33,464 nucleotides of DNA from an uncultured Prevotellaceae bacterium (lineage in GTDB: Bacteria; Bacteroidota; Bacteroidia; Bacteroidales; Bacteroidaceae): the NCBI GenBank assembly GCA_902780025.1, contig CACZDV010000033.1, positions 1 through 33,464 of the forward strand, in the 5' to 3' direction. The notes under the pieces are model-generated. The model ran no database searches. It was given only the letters and a program-made list of their open reading frames with translations, and was not told where the DNA came from. Shown one piece after another: positions 8,575 to 18,655 of this stretch. How positions within the stretch are numbered: the first letter of the stretch is position 1; every line of letters begins with the position of its first letter. The translations under genes were made by a program, and so were the position numbers.

Positions 8575-8635
8575 CACATTTTTTGTTAATTCTTGAATCA
8601 TCTTGCACTTTTCTTAATTAAAATGTGTAACTTTG
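8567..8635. repeat. Perfect 16-bp inverted repeat covering the divergent trmN6 and lon promoters
   Basis: CAAAGTTACACATTTT (8567-8582) and AAAATGTGTAACTTTG (8620-8635) are exact reverse complements separated by 37 nt. Each arm contains the -7 box of one of the two divergent genes, so the two promoters share the same core and the 7 nt upstream of it. The arrangement could hold a shared regulator site or be one duplicated promoter inverted. Confidence 0.8.
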
Positions 8636-8636
8636 C
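8603..8636 (+). promoter_or_regulatory. Promoter of lon
   Basis: TAACTTTGC (8628-8636) matches the -7 consensus, with a TTG at 8603-8605, 22 nt upstream (slightly longer than the 20 nt of the other promoters in this window). The lon ATG at 8660 is 24 nt downstream. A TTG at 8633 that would extend the protein falls inside the -7 box and is rejected. Confidence 0.65.
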
Positions 8637-8659
8637 AAGCTCTTATTGATAGGAATAAT

Positions 8660-11122
8660 ATGTTTTTAGAAAGTCAGAATAACAAGGCATTCTCAATGAT
8701 TGCCGATATTGAGGGAGATTTTAAGGACCTTATCAACAACGTGCCGACACCCGACGAGGTGCCCATCCTGGCCGTACGCAACCTGGTGTTGTTTCCTGGC
8801 GTAGTCTCGCCCATCCTCATCGGACGTGAGTCGAGTTCTACCCTTATCAAACGTGCTGAGAAGCGGTCGTTGGTGATAGGTATCGTTTGCCAGCGCGACC
8901 CTGAGGTGGATGAGCCCAGCAAGGATGACCTCTATGAATATGGTGTGTTTGCCAAGATTATCAAGCAGCTGACCTTGCCCAATGGCAACATCACAGCCAT
9001 TGTGCAGGCTCTGGGTCGTCTGCGCCTCTTGGAAATTACCAACGACCAGCCTTTCCTGACCGGCCGTGTAGAACAGGCCCCCGAAATTCAGCCAGAGAAG
9101 GGAGACCGTGAATTCCGTACCGCCATGCAGGACCTTCGCCAGCAGGTGAACGACTATATCAACATGAGTGAGGAGATTCCCGACGAAGCTACCTTTGCCG
9201 TTCAGAATATCTCGAACGACGTGATGGCGCTGAACTTCACCTGCGCGAATATGCCTTTCAGCATCAAGGACAAAATGATGCTGCTGGAAACCGAGCTGGT
9301 CAAGGAACGCCTGTTTGCTACTATGAAGGTGCTGAACCGCGAAATCAACCTTCAGCACCTGAAGGCCGACATCCGCAACAAAACCCGTGAGGATCTGGAC
9401 GAACAGCAACGCAACTACTTCCTGCAGCAGCAGATCAAGAACCTGCAGGCAGAAATGGGTGGCGAGTCAGCCCCCGAGAAAACGGAGCTGATGAAAAAGG
9501 CGGAGAAAAAGAAATGGCCGGAAGAAGTGGCAAAGGTCTTCTACAAGGAAGCCGACAAGCTGGACACGCTGAATCAGCAAAGTCCCGATTTTAACGTACA
9601 ACTGACCTACCTGCAGACGATGGTCGACCTGCCCTGGGGCGAGTTTACCGAGGACGACCTGAACCTGAAGCGCGCCCAGAAGATACTCGACCACGACCAC
9701 TACGGCATGGAGAAGGTGAAGGAGCGCATCCTGGAGCACATGTCCGTACTCTCGTTGCGTGGTGACCTGAAGTCACCCATCATCTGTCTTTACGGTCCTC
9801 CGGGCGTAGGTAAGACGTCGTTGGGCAAGTCGATAGCCTCTGCCATGAAGCGCAAATACGTCCGCATCTCCTTAGGTGGTCTGCACGACGAAGCTGAAAT
9901 TCGCGGACACCGCCGCACTTACATTGGCGCCATGCCCGGACGTATCATCAAGAGCATCCAGAAGGCAGGTTCGTCGAATCCCGTCTTCATCCTCGACGAG
10001 ATAGACAAGGTAACACAGAATACCCACAACGGCGACCCTGCATCAGCCCTGCTCGAAGTGCTCGACCCTGAGCAGAACAATGCCTTCCACGACAACTACC
10101 TCGACGTGGACTACGACCTGTCAAAAGTACTCTTCATAGCCACTGCCAACAACCTGGCCACCATTCCCGGCCCGCTGCGCGACCGCATGGAAATCATCGA
10201 AGTCAGCGGCTACATTACGGAGGAGAAGATTGAGATAGCCAAGCGCCACCTCATTCCACGCGAGATGGAAAACACGGGACTGAGCCTCGTGACGCCCAAA
10301 CCCGCCTTTAACAAGGCAGCCATCGAGATGGTCGTTGAGCGTTATACCCGCGAGAGTGGCGTCCGTCAGTTGGAGAAGCAGATAAACAAGGCTATGCGCA
10401 AACTGGCCTTTAAACAGGCACTCAACGGCGAGATACCCTACACGAAAATTACGCCGACGGAGGTGGAGGAACTGTTAGGAAATCCCCCATTCTATCGCGA
10501 CATTTACCAGGGCAACGACTACGCCGGTGTGGTGACAGGACTGGCCTGGACGAGTGTGGGCGGCGAAATCCTGTTCATCGAGACTTCGCTCTCGAAGGGA
10601 AAGGCCGGCAAACTGACGCTGACGGGTAACCTGGGCGACGTGATGAAGGAATCGGCGGTCATCGCCTTAGAGTATGTCAAGGCACACGTCAAGAAGCTCG
10701 GCGTCGACTATCGCATTTTCGACCACTATAACATTCACATCCACGTTCCCGAGGGTGCCACGCCCAAAGACGGTCCCTCGGCCGGCATCACCATTGCCAC
10801 CTCGATAGCCTCGGCCCTCACTCAACGCAAGGTTCGTAAGAACACGGCCATGACGGGCGAGATTACCCTGCGCGGAAAGGTGCTGCCCGTAGGCGGTATC
10901 AAGGAGAAAATCTTAGCAGCAAAGCGAGCTGGGATTACCGATATTATGATGTGCCGCGAAAATGAGAAGGATGTGAATGAGATTCCCGACATATATCTGA
11001 AGGGTGTTACCTTCCACTATGTCGAGAATGTGCAGGACGTATGGGACTTTGCCCTGACTCACGAAATGGTGAAGAACCCCATGCCGTTTGAAATACCTGA
11101 GGAAGAAGAGAAAAAGGATTGA
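8660..11122 (+). CDS. lon: ATP-dependent protease Lon
   Basis: Cytosolic AAA+ serine protease that degrades misfolded and regulatory proteins. At 820 residues it is of normal length. It has an N-terminal substrate-binding LON domain (about 40-240, starting [13 protein letters not shown]), a coiled-coil linker, an AAA+ module with Walker A GPPGVGKT (379-386) and Walker B ILDEID (Asp446-Glu447), and a C-terminal protease domain with the Ser-Lys dyad, Ser707 in DGPSAG and Lys750 in GGIKEK. The C-terminus is rich in Glu and Lys. The start at 8660 is set by the promoter box directly upstream. It is the first gene of a probable four-gene run with tgt, an Lpt permease and a DEAD-box helicase. Confidence 0.97.
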   Translation: MFLESQNNKAFSMIADIEGDFKDLINNVPTPDEVPILAVRNLVLFPGVVSPILIGRESSSTLIKRAEKRSLVIGIVCQRDPEVDEPSKDDLYEYGVFAKIIKQLTLPNGNITAIVQALGRLRLLEITNDQPFLTGRVEQAPEIQPEKGDREFRTAMQDLRQQVNDYINMSEEIPDEATFAVQNISNDVMALNFTCANMPFSIKDKMMLLETELVKERLFATMKVLNREINLQHLKADIRNKTREDLDEQQRNYFLQQQIKNLQAEMGGESAPEKTELMKKAEKKKWPEEVAKVFYKEADKLDTLNQQSPDFNVQLTYLQTMVDLPWGEFTEDDLNLKRAQKILDHDHYGMEKVKERILEHMSVLSLRGDLKSPIICLYGPPGVGKTSLGKSIASAMKRKYVRISLGGLHDEAEIRGHRRTYIGAMPGRIIKSIQKAGSSNPVFILDEIDKVTQNTHNGDPASALLEVLDPEQNNAFHDNYLDVDYDLSKVLFIATANNLATIPGPLRDRMEIIEVSGYITEEKIEIAKRHLIPREMENTGLSLVTPKPAFNKAAIEMVVERYTRESGVRQLEKQINKAMRKLAFKQALNGEIPYTKITPTEVEELLGNPPFYRDIYQGNDYAGVVTGLAWTSVGGEILFIETSLSKGKAGKLTLTGNLGDVMKESAVIALEYVKAHVKKLGVDYRIFDHYNIHIHVPEGATPKDGPSAGITIATSIASALTQRKVRKNTAMTGEITLRGKVLPVGGIKEKILAAKRAGITDIMMCRENEKDVNEIPDIYLKGVTFHYVENVQDVWDFALTHEMVKNPMPFEIPEEEEKKD

Positions 11123-11148
11123 AGAATTGAAAACTGAAAATTGAAGAA

Positions 11149-11150
<2 letters not shown>
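11117..11150 (+). repeat. Purine-rich GAA/TGAA repeat between lon and tgt
   Basis: A short run built from GAAGAATTGAAAA and TGAAGAAGTGAAG-like words fills the whole lon-tgt gap and runs into the tgt GTG start. It resembles the repeats at 13495-13525 and, inverted, 33278-33380. Confidence 0.5.
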
Positions 11151-12272
<1,122 letters not shown>

Positions 12273-12276
<4 letters not shown>

Positions 12277-13496
12277 AGAAACGACAGAAGACATATAGCC
12301 AGATACGACGCCACCAGAAGCGTTACCATCGCCGCCGTGCCGTCAGTCGTGCCTTCCGAAAGGTCGGCCGCTGGTTCAGATGGTTGAAATACCTGAACCC
12401 TTTCCACTATCTGACGCTCCTTGACAGATACATCATCAAGAAGTTCATCGGCACCTACATCTACTCCATCATCCTAATTATCTCCATCTCCATCGTCTTC
12501 GACGTCAACGAGAACTTGGCCAAGTTCACCACGAACCATGCGCCGCTGAAGGCTATCGTCTTCGACTACTACGCCAACTTCGTGCCCTACTTCGCCAACC
12601 TCTTCTCACCTTTGTTCGTATTCATCGCCGTCATTTTCTTTACGTCGAAGCTGGCGGGTAACAGCGAGATTATCGCCATGCTGGCGTCAGGCATGAGCTT
12701 CAAGCGCCTGATGCGTCCCTACTTCATCTCAGCAGCCCTCATCGCTATACTGAACTACTATCTCGGTTCGTTTGTCATTCCGCAGGGAACTATCATCCGT
12801 CAGAACTTTGAGGTGCTCTACAAGAACAACGACAAGATAACCTCGGCCTCCAACGTACAGTTGCAGGTGGGACGAGGCATCATTGCCTATATTCAACAGT
12901 ACGATGACAACACGAAGACCGGCTATGGATTCTCGCTTGACAAGTTTGAGAAGAAGAAACTGGTGAGCCACATGACGGCCAGCGTCATCCACTACGACAC
13001 CATCAGCGAGTCGCGCTTCCATTGGCGGGCCCGCAACTACAAGATTCGAACGCTGAAGGGACTGCGTGAGGAAATCAAGTCGGGGGCCGAGATTGACACT
13101 ACCGTCATGATGGAGCCTATGGACTTGGTGTTCTCAAAAGGTCAGCAGGAGACCTTCACCAGTCCCGAACTGTTGCAGTATATCTCGAAACAGCAGGAGC
13201 GTGGTTCGCAGAACGTCGTTCAGTATGAAGTGGAATATCACAAGCGTATCGCCATGTCGTTTGCCTCGTTTATCCTGACCGTCATCGGCGCCAGTCTGTC
13301 GTCACGCAAGCGAAAGGGTGGCATGGGACTCTACCTGGGTATCGGACTCGCTCTCTCCTTTGCCTACATCCTGCTGCAGACCATCTCGGCCACGTTTGCC
13401 ATCAATGCCGGCACACCAGCCATGCTGGCCGAGTGGATACCTAATATATTATATGTGTTCATTGCCTACTTCTGTTGGCGACAAGCTCCGAACTAG
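12273..13496 (+). CDS. LptF/LptG family lipopolysaccharide export permease
   Basis: Inner-membrane permease of the YjgP/YjgQ family. In the LptB2FG transporter these proteins extract LPS from the inner membrane and pass it to the periplasmic bridge. The 407-residue protein has a strongly basic N-terminal tail (about 1-40, many Arg/Lys/His), three membrane segments before residue 180 (starting IIKKFIGTYIYSIILIISIS), a periplasmic beta-rich domain of about 150 residues, and three C-terminal membrane segments ending ILYVFIAYFCW. I chose ATG 12273, which overlaps the tgt stop in an ATGA junction. An in-frame ATG at 12234 would overlap tgt by 43 nt and is less likely. Whether this is LptF or LptG cannot be settled here. 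Confidence 0.9.
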
Positions 13497-13525
13497 AAGT
13501 GAAAAGTGAGAAGTGAAAAATGAAG
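13495..13525 (+). repeat. Purine-rich AGTGAAAAGTGAGA repeat before the helicase gene
   Basis: The gap between the Lpt permease stop and the helicase ATG consists of GAAGTGAAAAGTGAGAAG-type sequence. It is the reverse complement of the TTCACTTTTCACTTCT words repeated at 33278-33380, so both belong to one dispersed low-complexity family. Confidence 0.65.
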
Positions 13526-14785
13526 TTTGAAGAAACATATCTGAATGACAATATACTCGATGCGCTCTACGACATGCGCTTCGACGAGATGACTCCCATC
13601 CAGGAAAAATGTATTCCAGAAATCCTCGATGGCTATGACGTTTTGGGCGTAGCCCAGACGGGTACTGGCAAGACTGCCGCCTACCTGCTGCCCATCCTCT
13701 CCATGCTCGACGACGGCGACTATCCCAAAGATGCCATTAACTGTGTCATCATGTCGCCCACACGCGAACTGGCCCAGCAGATAGACCAGGCCATGCAAGG
13801 TTTCGGTTATTATCTGGACGGCGTATCATCGGTGGCTGTCTATGGCGGTAACGACGGTAACCGCTACGACCAGGAATTGAAAGGGATGCGTTTGGGGGCA
13901 GACGTGCTCATCGCCACTCCAGGCCGACTCATCAGCCACTTGAAGGTTGGCAACCTTGACCTCTCACGCTGTTCCTTCTTTGTGCTTGACGAGGCTGACC
14001 GTATGCTCGACATGGGTTTTTCTGAGGATATTATGAAGATTGTAGCCCAGTTGCCCAAATCGTGCCAGCGTGTCATGTTCTCAGCCACCATGCCCTCCAA
14101 GATACGGGAGTTAGCCGTCTCGCTGCTCCACAATCCTGTGGAAATAAAGTTAGCTGTCTCAAAACCTGCCGAGAAGATTCAACAGTCGGCCTACGTCTGC
14201 TACGACCCGCAGAAACTGGGCATTATCGAACATCTGTTCAAGTCCGGCGACTTGCAGCGCGTCATCATCTTCAGCGGTAAGAAAGAACGCGTAAAAGACA
14301 TCACCCGCCGGTTAAAGCGCATGAAGATAAACTGCGCCGAGATGCACAGCGATCTCTCGCAGGCAGAACGCGACGACGTAATGTACCGCTTTAAGGCCGG
14401 ACAAGTAGATGTGCTGGTAGCTACAGACATCGTCAGCCGAGGCATCGACATCGACGACATCCGCATCGTCCTGAACTATGATGTTCCCCATGATGCTGAG
14501 GACTACGTCCATCGCATAGGACGTACTGCCCGCGCCGACCGCGATGGGGTGGCCATTACATTCGTCAGCGAAGCCGAGATCTATAAGTTCCAGGAAATTG
14601 AGCACTTTCTTGGCAAAGAAGTTGAAAAACGTCCCATGCCCGAAGGTCTTGGTGAGGCTCCAGCCTATATCAAGCGTGAGAAGAAGCGTTCCAACACCCG
14701 TCGTCATGGCCGTTGGCATAGTCATGGGAACGGTAAGCGAAACCAACGCCCACGCGGCAAGCAAAATCCTCATGGAGCCGCATAA
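13520..14785 (+). CDS. DEAD-box ATP-dependent RNA helicase
   Basis: RNA helicase of 421 residues, RhlE-like in general layout, that remodels structured RNA and RNPs in the cytosol. All core motifs are present: Q motif (FDEMTPIQEKCIP), I AQTGTGKT (45-52), Ia PTRELAQQ, Ib TPGRL, II DEAD (157-160), III SAT (188-190), IV IIFSGKKERV, V ATDIVSRGIDI and VI HRIGRTARAD (about 332-341). The C-terminal tail of about 40 residues is Arg/Lys/His/Gly-rich and probably binds RNA. It starts 23 nt after the Lpt permease and is the last gene before a strong terminator, so it is likely the end of the lon operon. The subfamily (RhlE, CshA and others) is not decided. Confidence 0.93.
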   Translation: MKFEETYLNDNILDALYDMRFDEMTPIQEKCIPEILDGYDVLGVAQTGTGKTAAYLLPILSMLDDGDYPKDAINCVIMSPTRELAQQIDQAMQGFGYYLDGVSSVAVYGGNDGNRYDQELKGMRLGADVLIATPGRLISHLKVGNLDLSRCSFFVLDEADRMLDMGFSEDIMKIVAQLPKSCQRVMFSATMPSKIRELAVSLLHNPVEIKLAVSKPAEKIQQSAYVCYDPQKLGIIEHLFKSGDLQRVIIFSGKKERVKDITRRLKRMKINCAEMHSDLSQAERDDVMYRFKAGQVDVLVATDIVSRGIDIDDIRIVLNYDVPHDAEDYVHRIGRTARADRDGVAITFVSEAEIYKFQEIEHFLGKEVEKRPMPEGLGEAPAYIKREKKRSNTRRHGRWHSHGNGKRNQRPRGKQNPHGAA

Positions 14786-14812
14786 TCAACACGACAACGA
14801 TTGATTTATACT

Positions 14813-14860
14813 CTTTTCCGTAATATCGTACGGAAAAGTTTGGCCTTTTGTTTTTTTTTG
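14813..14860 (+). terminator. Intrinsic terminator after the helicase gene, overlapping the thrA promoter
   Basis: CTTTTCCGTA (14813-14822) and TACGGAAAAG (14829-14838) form a perfect 10-bp stem with a 6-nt loop, followed by a T-rich tract ending at 14859. The T-rich tail also forms the spacer of the downstream thrA promoter. Confidence 0.85.
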
Positions 14861-14871
14861 TGTACCTTTGC
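14839..14871 (+). promoter_or_regulatory. Promoter of the thrA operon
   Basis: TTTG (14839-14842), 20 nt, then TACCTTTGC (14863-14871) match the Bacteroidota consensus. The -33 element begins on the base after the helicase terminator stem. Confidence 0.8.
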
Positions 14872-14873
14872 AG

Positions 14874-14914
14874 CGCCGTTGGAGAAGGCCCCACTCGTTA
14901 AAGGGGCACCGGCG
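14874..14914 (+). promoter_or_regulatory. Stem-loop in the thrA leader
   Basis: The leader contains an outer pair CGCCG (14874-14878) with CGGCG (14910-14914) and an inner pair GCCCC (14888-14892) with GGGGC (14903-14907). It begins almost at the expected transcription start and ends 22 nt before the thrA ATG. No ATG-initiated leader peptide is present. It may stabilise the mRNA or be part of a regulatory leader; no known riboswitch was recognised. Confidence 0.5.
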
Positions 14915-14936
14915 GTAAGATAAATTGCATAGAAAT

Positions 14937-17414
14937 ATGAAAGTAATGAAATTCGGCGGAACGTCCGTAGGTTCCGTGAAAAGCATTTTGAGCTTAAAAG
15001 AGATTGTAGAGGCAGAAGCCGGACGGGGGCCTGTCGTAGTAGTTGTAAGTGCTCTGGATGGTATCACCGACAAGCTGATTGCCACGTCAGAAATGGCTAA
15101 GCGGGGCGATGACCGCTTTCGCGAGGAATTTGACGCGATGGTGAAACGCCACCACCAGATGATTGACACCATCATCCAGGACGACAAGAAGCGCGTAGAC
15201 TTATTCAACAAGGTAGACCAGCTTTTCGAACAGTTGAAGAGCATCTATTATGGTGTGTTCCTGATTCACGACCTGAGCGAGAAGACGCAGGATGCTATCA
15301 TCAGCTATGGTGAGCGTTTGTCTTCAAACATTGTCGCCACGTTGGTGAAGAACGGCGTACGCATGAACAGCCGCGACTTTATCCGAACGGAGCACAAGTT
15401 GGGCAAGCACGTCCTTGATACCGAACTGACAACAAAGTTGGTGAAAGAGGCATTTGGTCCTGTATGCAACGACCCTGCCGCCCAGAAAACCATCTGTGTT
15501 GTACCAGGATTCATCGCTCGCGACCGTGACAGCCATGAGACAACCAACCTGGGACGTGGCGGTTCAGACTATACTGCAGCCATCATTGCTGCTGCCCTCG
15601 ATGCTGAGGTGCTGGAGATCTGGACGGATGTCGACGGCTTTATGACTGCCGACCCGAAGGTCATCAAGAGTGCCTATACCATCAACGAACTCAGTTATGT
15701 GGAGGCGATGGAGCTTTGTAACTTTGGTGCAAAGGTCATCTACCCGCCGACCATCTATCCCGTTTGCGTCAAAAACATACCTATCAAGGTCAAAAATACT
15801 TTCAATCCCGAACACCCCGGAACCCTTATCAAGGACCATATCGAGAACGATCTGAAACCCATCAAGGGTATCAGCAGCATCAAGGGTACTACGCTCATTA
15901 CCGTTACCGGTCTCTCGATGGTGGGTGTCATCGGCGTCAACCGCCGTATCTTCACGACCCTTGCCGACCGTGGTATTTCCGTATTCATGGTTAGTCAGGC
16001 TTCTTCAGAGAACTCTACCAGTATTGGCGTACGTGATGAGGATGCCGAAGCAGCCGCAGAAGTACTCAACGAAGAGTTTGCCAAGGAGATTGAAACGGGC
16101 GCTATGTTCCCCATGCAGGTAGAGAGTGGTCTGGCCACCATTGCCATCGTGGGTGAAAACATGAAGCAGACGCCGGGTATCGCCGGTAAGCTGTTCGGAA
16201 CGCTGGGACGTTCAGGTATCTCCGTGATTGCCTGTGCCCAGGGTGCCTCTGAGACCAATATCTCGTTCGTCGTCGATGGCCGCTTCCTGCGCAAGTCGCT
16301 CAACGTGCTGCACGACTCGTTCTTCCTGTCAGAATACAAGGTGCTCAACCTCTTCATCTGCGGTATCGGAACCGTTGGCGGTATGTTGCTTGAGCAGATT
16401 CGCACGCAACAGCAGTTCCTGATGCAGTCACGTCGCCTGAAGCTGAACGTAGTCGGTATCAGCGATGTGGATAACTTCGTACTCGACCGCGACGGCATCG
16501 ACCTCGACAATTACGAGAAAATCCTGCGTGCAGGCTATCCTGCCAATACCGAACACATGAAGGAGGAGATTGTGAAGATGAACATCTTCAACTCGGTCTT
16601 CGTCGATTGCACCGCCAGCCGTCAGATAGCTCAGCTTTATCAGACGTTCCTGGAACACAATATTTCGGTGGTGGCTGCCAACAAGATTGCTGCTTCCAGC
16701 GACTACGACAGTTATCTGAAGCTGAAGCAGACCGCCCGCGACCGTGGCGTCTGGTTCCGCTATGAGACCAACGTTGGTGCCGGACTGCCTATCATCGGCA
16801 CCATCAACGACCTGTGCAACTCAGGCGATAAGATACTGAAAATCGAGGCCATTCTGTCAGGAACGCTCAACTTTATCTTCAACGAGATTGCCGCCGACGT
16901 TCCCTTCTCTGAGACCGTCCGCCGTGCCAAGGAACAGCGTTACTCCGAGCCCGACCCGCGTATTGACCTTTCAGGTACTGATGTTATCCGCAAATTGGTC
17001 ATCCTGACCCGTGAGGCAGGTTACAAGGTGGAGCAGGAAGATGTCGAAAAGCACCTGTTCGTGCCTAATGACTTCTTCGAGGGTTCTATCGATGACTTCT
17101 GGAAGCGTCTGCCCGAACTCGATGCCGACTTCGAAGCTCGCCGCAAGGTATTGGAAGCTGAAGGCAAACGCTGGCGCTTCGTGGCCACGATGGAAGCCGA
17201 CGAGGAGAACCAGTCGTCATTCAAAACCAGCGTTGCCCTGAAGGAAGTACCCTCCGACCATCCGTTCTATCCGTTGGAAGGCTCTAACAACATCGTACTG
17301 CTCACCACCGAGCGCTACAAGGAATATCCCATGCTCATCCAGGGCTACGGTGCAGGTGCTGCCGTTACAGCTGCAGGTGTGTTTGCCAATATCATGTCTA
17401 TCGCCAATATCTAA
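14937..17414 (+). CDS. thrA: Bifunctional aspartokinase / homoserine dehydrogenase
   Basis: Fusion enzyme of 825 residues that phosphorylates aspartate and later reduces aspartate semialdehyde to homoserine, the first and third steps toward threonine and methionine. The N-terminal aspartokinase starts MKVMKFGGTSVGS. It is followed by ACT regulatory repeats (about 300-460; SMVGVIGVNRRIF, then ATIAIVGENMKQTPGIAGK). The C-terminal homoserine dehydrogenase has the nucleotide-binding motif FICGIGTVGG (about 470-480) and the GTLNFIFNE segment (about 642-650). The start at 14937 is preferred over a TTG 12 nt upstream because it gives the usual MKVMKFGG N-terminus. The next gene begins 2 nt after the stop. 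Feedback inhibition by threonine through the ACT domains is expected from the family. Confidence 0.96.
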   Translation: MKVMKFGGTSVGSVKSILSLKEIVEAEAGRGPVVVVVSALDGITDKLIATSEMAKRGDDRFREEFDAMVKRHHQMIDTIIQDDKKRVDLFNKVDQLFEQLKSIYYGVFLIHDLSEKTQDAIISYGERLSSNIVATLVKNGVRMNSRDFIRTEHKLGKHVLDTELTTKLVKEAFGPVCNDPAAQKTICVVPGFIARDRDSHETTNLGRGGSDYTAAIIAAALDAEVLEIWTDVDGFMTADPKVIKSAYTINELSYVEAMELCNFGAKVIYPPTIYPVCVKNIPIKVKNTFNPEHPGTLIKDHIENDLKPIKGISSIKGTTLITVTGLSMVGVIGVNRRIFTTLADRGISVFMVSQASSENSTSIGVRDEDAEAAAEVLNEEFAKEIETGAMFPMQVESGLATIAIVGENMKQTPGIAGKLFGTLGRSGISVIACAQGASETNISFVVDGRFLRKSLNVLHDSFFLSEYKVLNLFICGIGTVGGMLLEQIRTQQQFLMQSRRLKLNVVGISDVDNFVLDRDGIDLDNYEKILRAGYPANTEHMKEEIVKMNIFNSVFVDCTASRQIAQLYQTFLEHNISVVAANKIAASSDYDSYLKLKQTARDRGVWFRYETNVGAGLPIIGTINDLCNSGDKILKIEAILSGTLNFIFNEIAADVPFSETVRRAKEQRYSEPDPRIDLSGTDVIRKLVILTREAGYKVEQEDVEKHLFVPNDFFEGSIDDFWKRLPELDADFEARRKVLEAEGKRWRFVATMEADEENQSSFKTSVALKEVPSDHPFYPLEGSNNIVLLTTERYKEYPMLIQGYGAGAAVTAAGVFANIMSIANI

Positions 17415-17416
17415 TA

Positions 17417-18655
17417 ATGAAACACCTTATTATATTAGGCGACGGTATGGCCGACCACAAGGTGGAACGCCTTGGTGGAAAGACATTATTGCAATACGCC
17501 CGTCCTGAATATATGAACCGCCTGGCACGTGAAGGCCGTTGTGGACGGCTTATCACGGTGCCCGACGGTTTCCCGCCCGGTTCTGAGGTGGCTAATACCG
17601 CCATCTTAGGCTACGACCTGAATAAAGTGTACGAAGGCCGTGGACCGTTAGAGGCCGCTTCCATAGGCTATGAGATGGCAGCCGATGACTTTGCCATCCG
17701 CTGTAATATTATCACCCTTGAGGAGGGTCGCATCATCACTCACAACGGCGGCAATCTGGAAACTGCCGACGCCCGTGTGCTTATTCAGTATCTGAACGAG
17801 CATTTAAGTAATGACCGTGTACGCTTTATTACCGGCATCCAGTATCGGCATCTGCTCGTTATCCGTGGTGGTTCGAAGCACATCGTCTGTGCTCCACCCC
17901 ACGATCATCCCAACGAACCGTGGCGTCCGCTCTTGGTGAAAGCTGAGGAGAATGCTCCCGTCGAGCCTGGCCGGTTGACCGCTCAGGAGACGGCCGACTT
18001 GATAAATGAACTGATTCTGAAATCGCAGGAACTGCTGGCTAATCATCCGTTCAACGTCGATCGCGCCAAGCGTGGTGAGCGTCAGGCTAACAGCATCTGG
18101 CCGTGGTCAGGCGGCTATCGCCCCTCGATGAAGTCCTTGCAGGAGTTATATCCGCAGGTGAAGACGGGGGCTGTCATCTCGGCCGTTGACCTCATTCGCG
18201 GTATCGGCCATTATGCCGGACTGCGTATCATTGAGGTACCAGGAGCCACGGGACTTGCCAATACCAACTATGAAGGCAAGGCACAGGCAGCCATCGACGC
18301 CTTGAAGACCGACGACTTTGTCTTTGTCCACGTAGAAGCTACCGACGAAGCGGGCCACGACGGTGACGTCGAGCTGAAGGTAAGAGCCATCGACTATCTC
18401 GACAAGCGCCTCATCAAGCCCGTTCTGAAAGCGATTCAGCAGATGGACGAGCCGGTCTGCGTGGCTGTTCTTCCTGACCATCCTACGCCAGTCGAACTGC
18501 GTATCCATGTCAATGAGCCGGTACCGTTCATCATCTGGCATCAGGGCATCACTCCCGACGACGTTCAATACTACGACGAGGAGAGTTGCGTCAGCGGTTC
18601 TTACGGTCTGCTGCGTCTGCAAGAGTTCATGCAAACATTTATCAACGAAGGATGA
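17417..18655 (+). CDS. ApgM-family protein, probable alternative homoserine kinase
   Basis: Alkaline-phosphatase-superfamily enzyme of 412 residues, of the archaeal-type cofactor-independent phosphoglycerate mutase family (COG3635). Metal-site and catalytic features are kept: Asp9 in ILGDGMAD, the nucleophile-position Ser56 in FPPGSEVANTAILGYD, the ATDEAGHDGD segment, and an Asp-His pair in VLPDHPTPVE. It is placed 2 nt after thrA and there is no GHMP-type ThrB here. From memory, ApgM-like proteins in Bacteroides-type threonine clusters have been assigned homoserine kinase activity, which fits the position better than glycolysis. The name ApgM/phosphoglycerate mutase is how automatic annotation would label it. 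Its TGA overlaps the next ATG (ATGA). thrC, which I would expect next, is not here. Confidence 0.85.
   Translation: MKHLIILGDGMADHKVERLGGKTLLQYARPEYMNRLAREGRCGRLITVPDGFPPGSEVANTAILGYDLNKVYEGRGPLEAASIGYEMAADDFAIRCNIITLEEGRIITHNGGNLETADARVLIQYLNEHLSNDRVRFITGIQYRHLLVIRGGSKHIVCAPPHDHPNEPWRPLLVKAEENAPVEPGRLTAQETADLINELILKSQELLANHPFNVDRAKRGERQANSIWPWSGGYRPSMKSLQELYPQVKTGAVISAVDLIRGIGHYAGLRIIEVPGATGLANTNYEGKAQAAIDALKTDDFVFVHVEATDEAGHDGDVELKVRAIDYLDKRLIKPVLKAIQQMDEPVCVAVLPDHPTPVELRIHVNEPVPFIIWHQGITPDDVQYYDEESCVSGSYGLLRLQEFMQTFINEG

Noticed and set aside
8633-8659. Upstream TTG start for lon
   Set aside because: The codon is inside the -7 box of the lon promoter, so it would lie before the transcription start.
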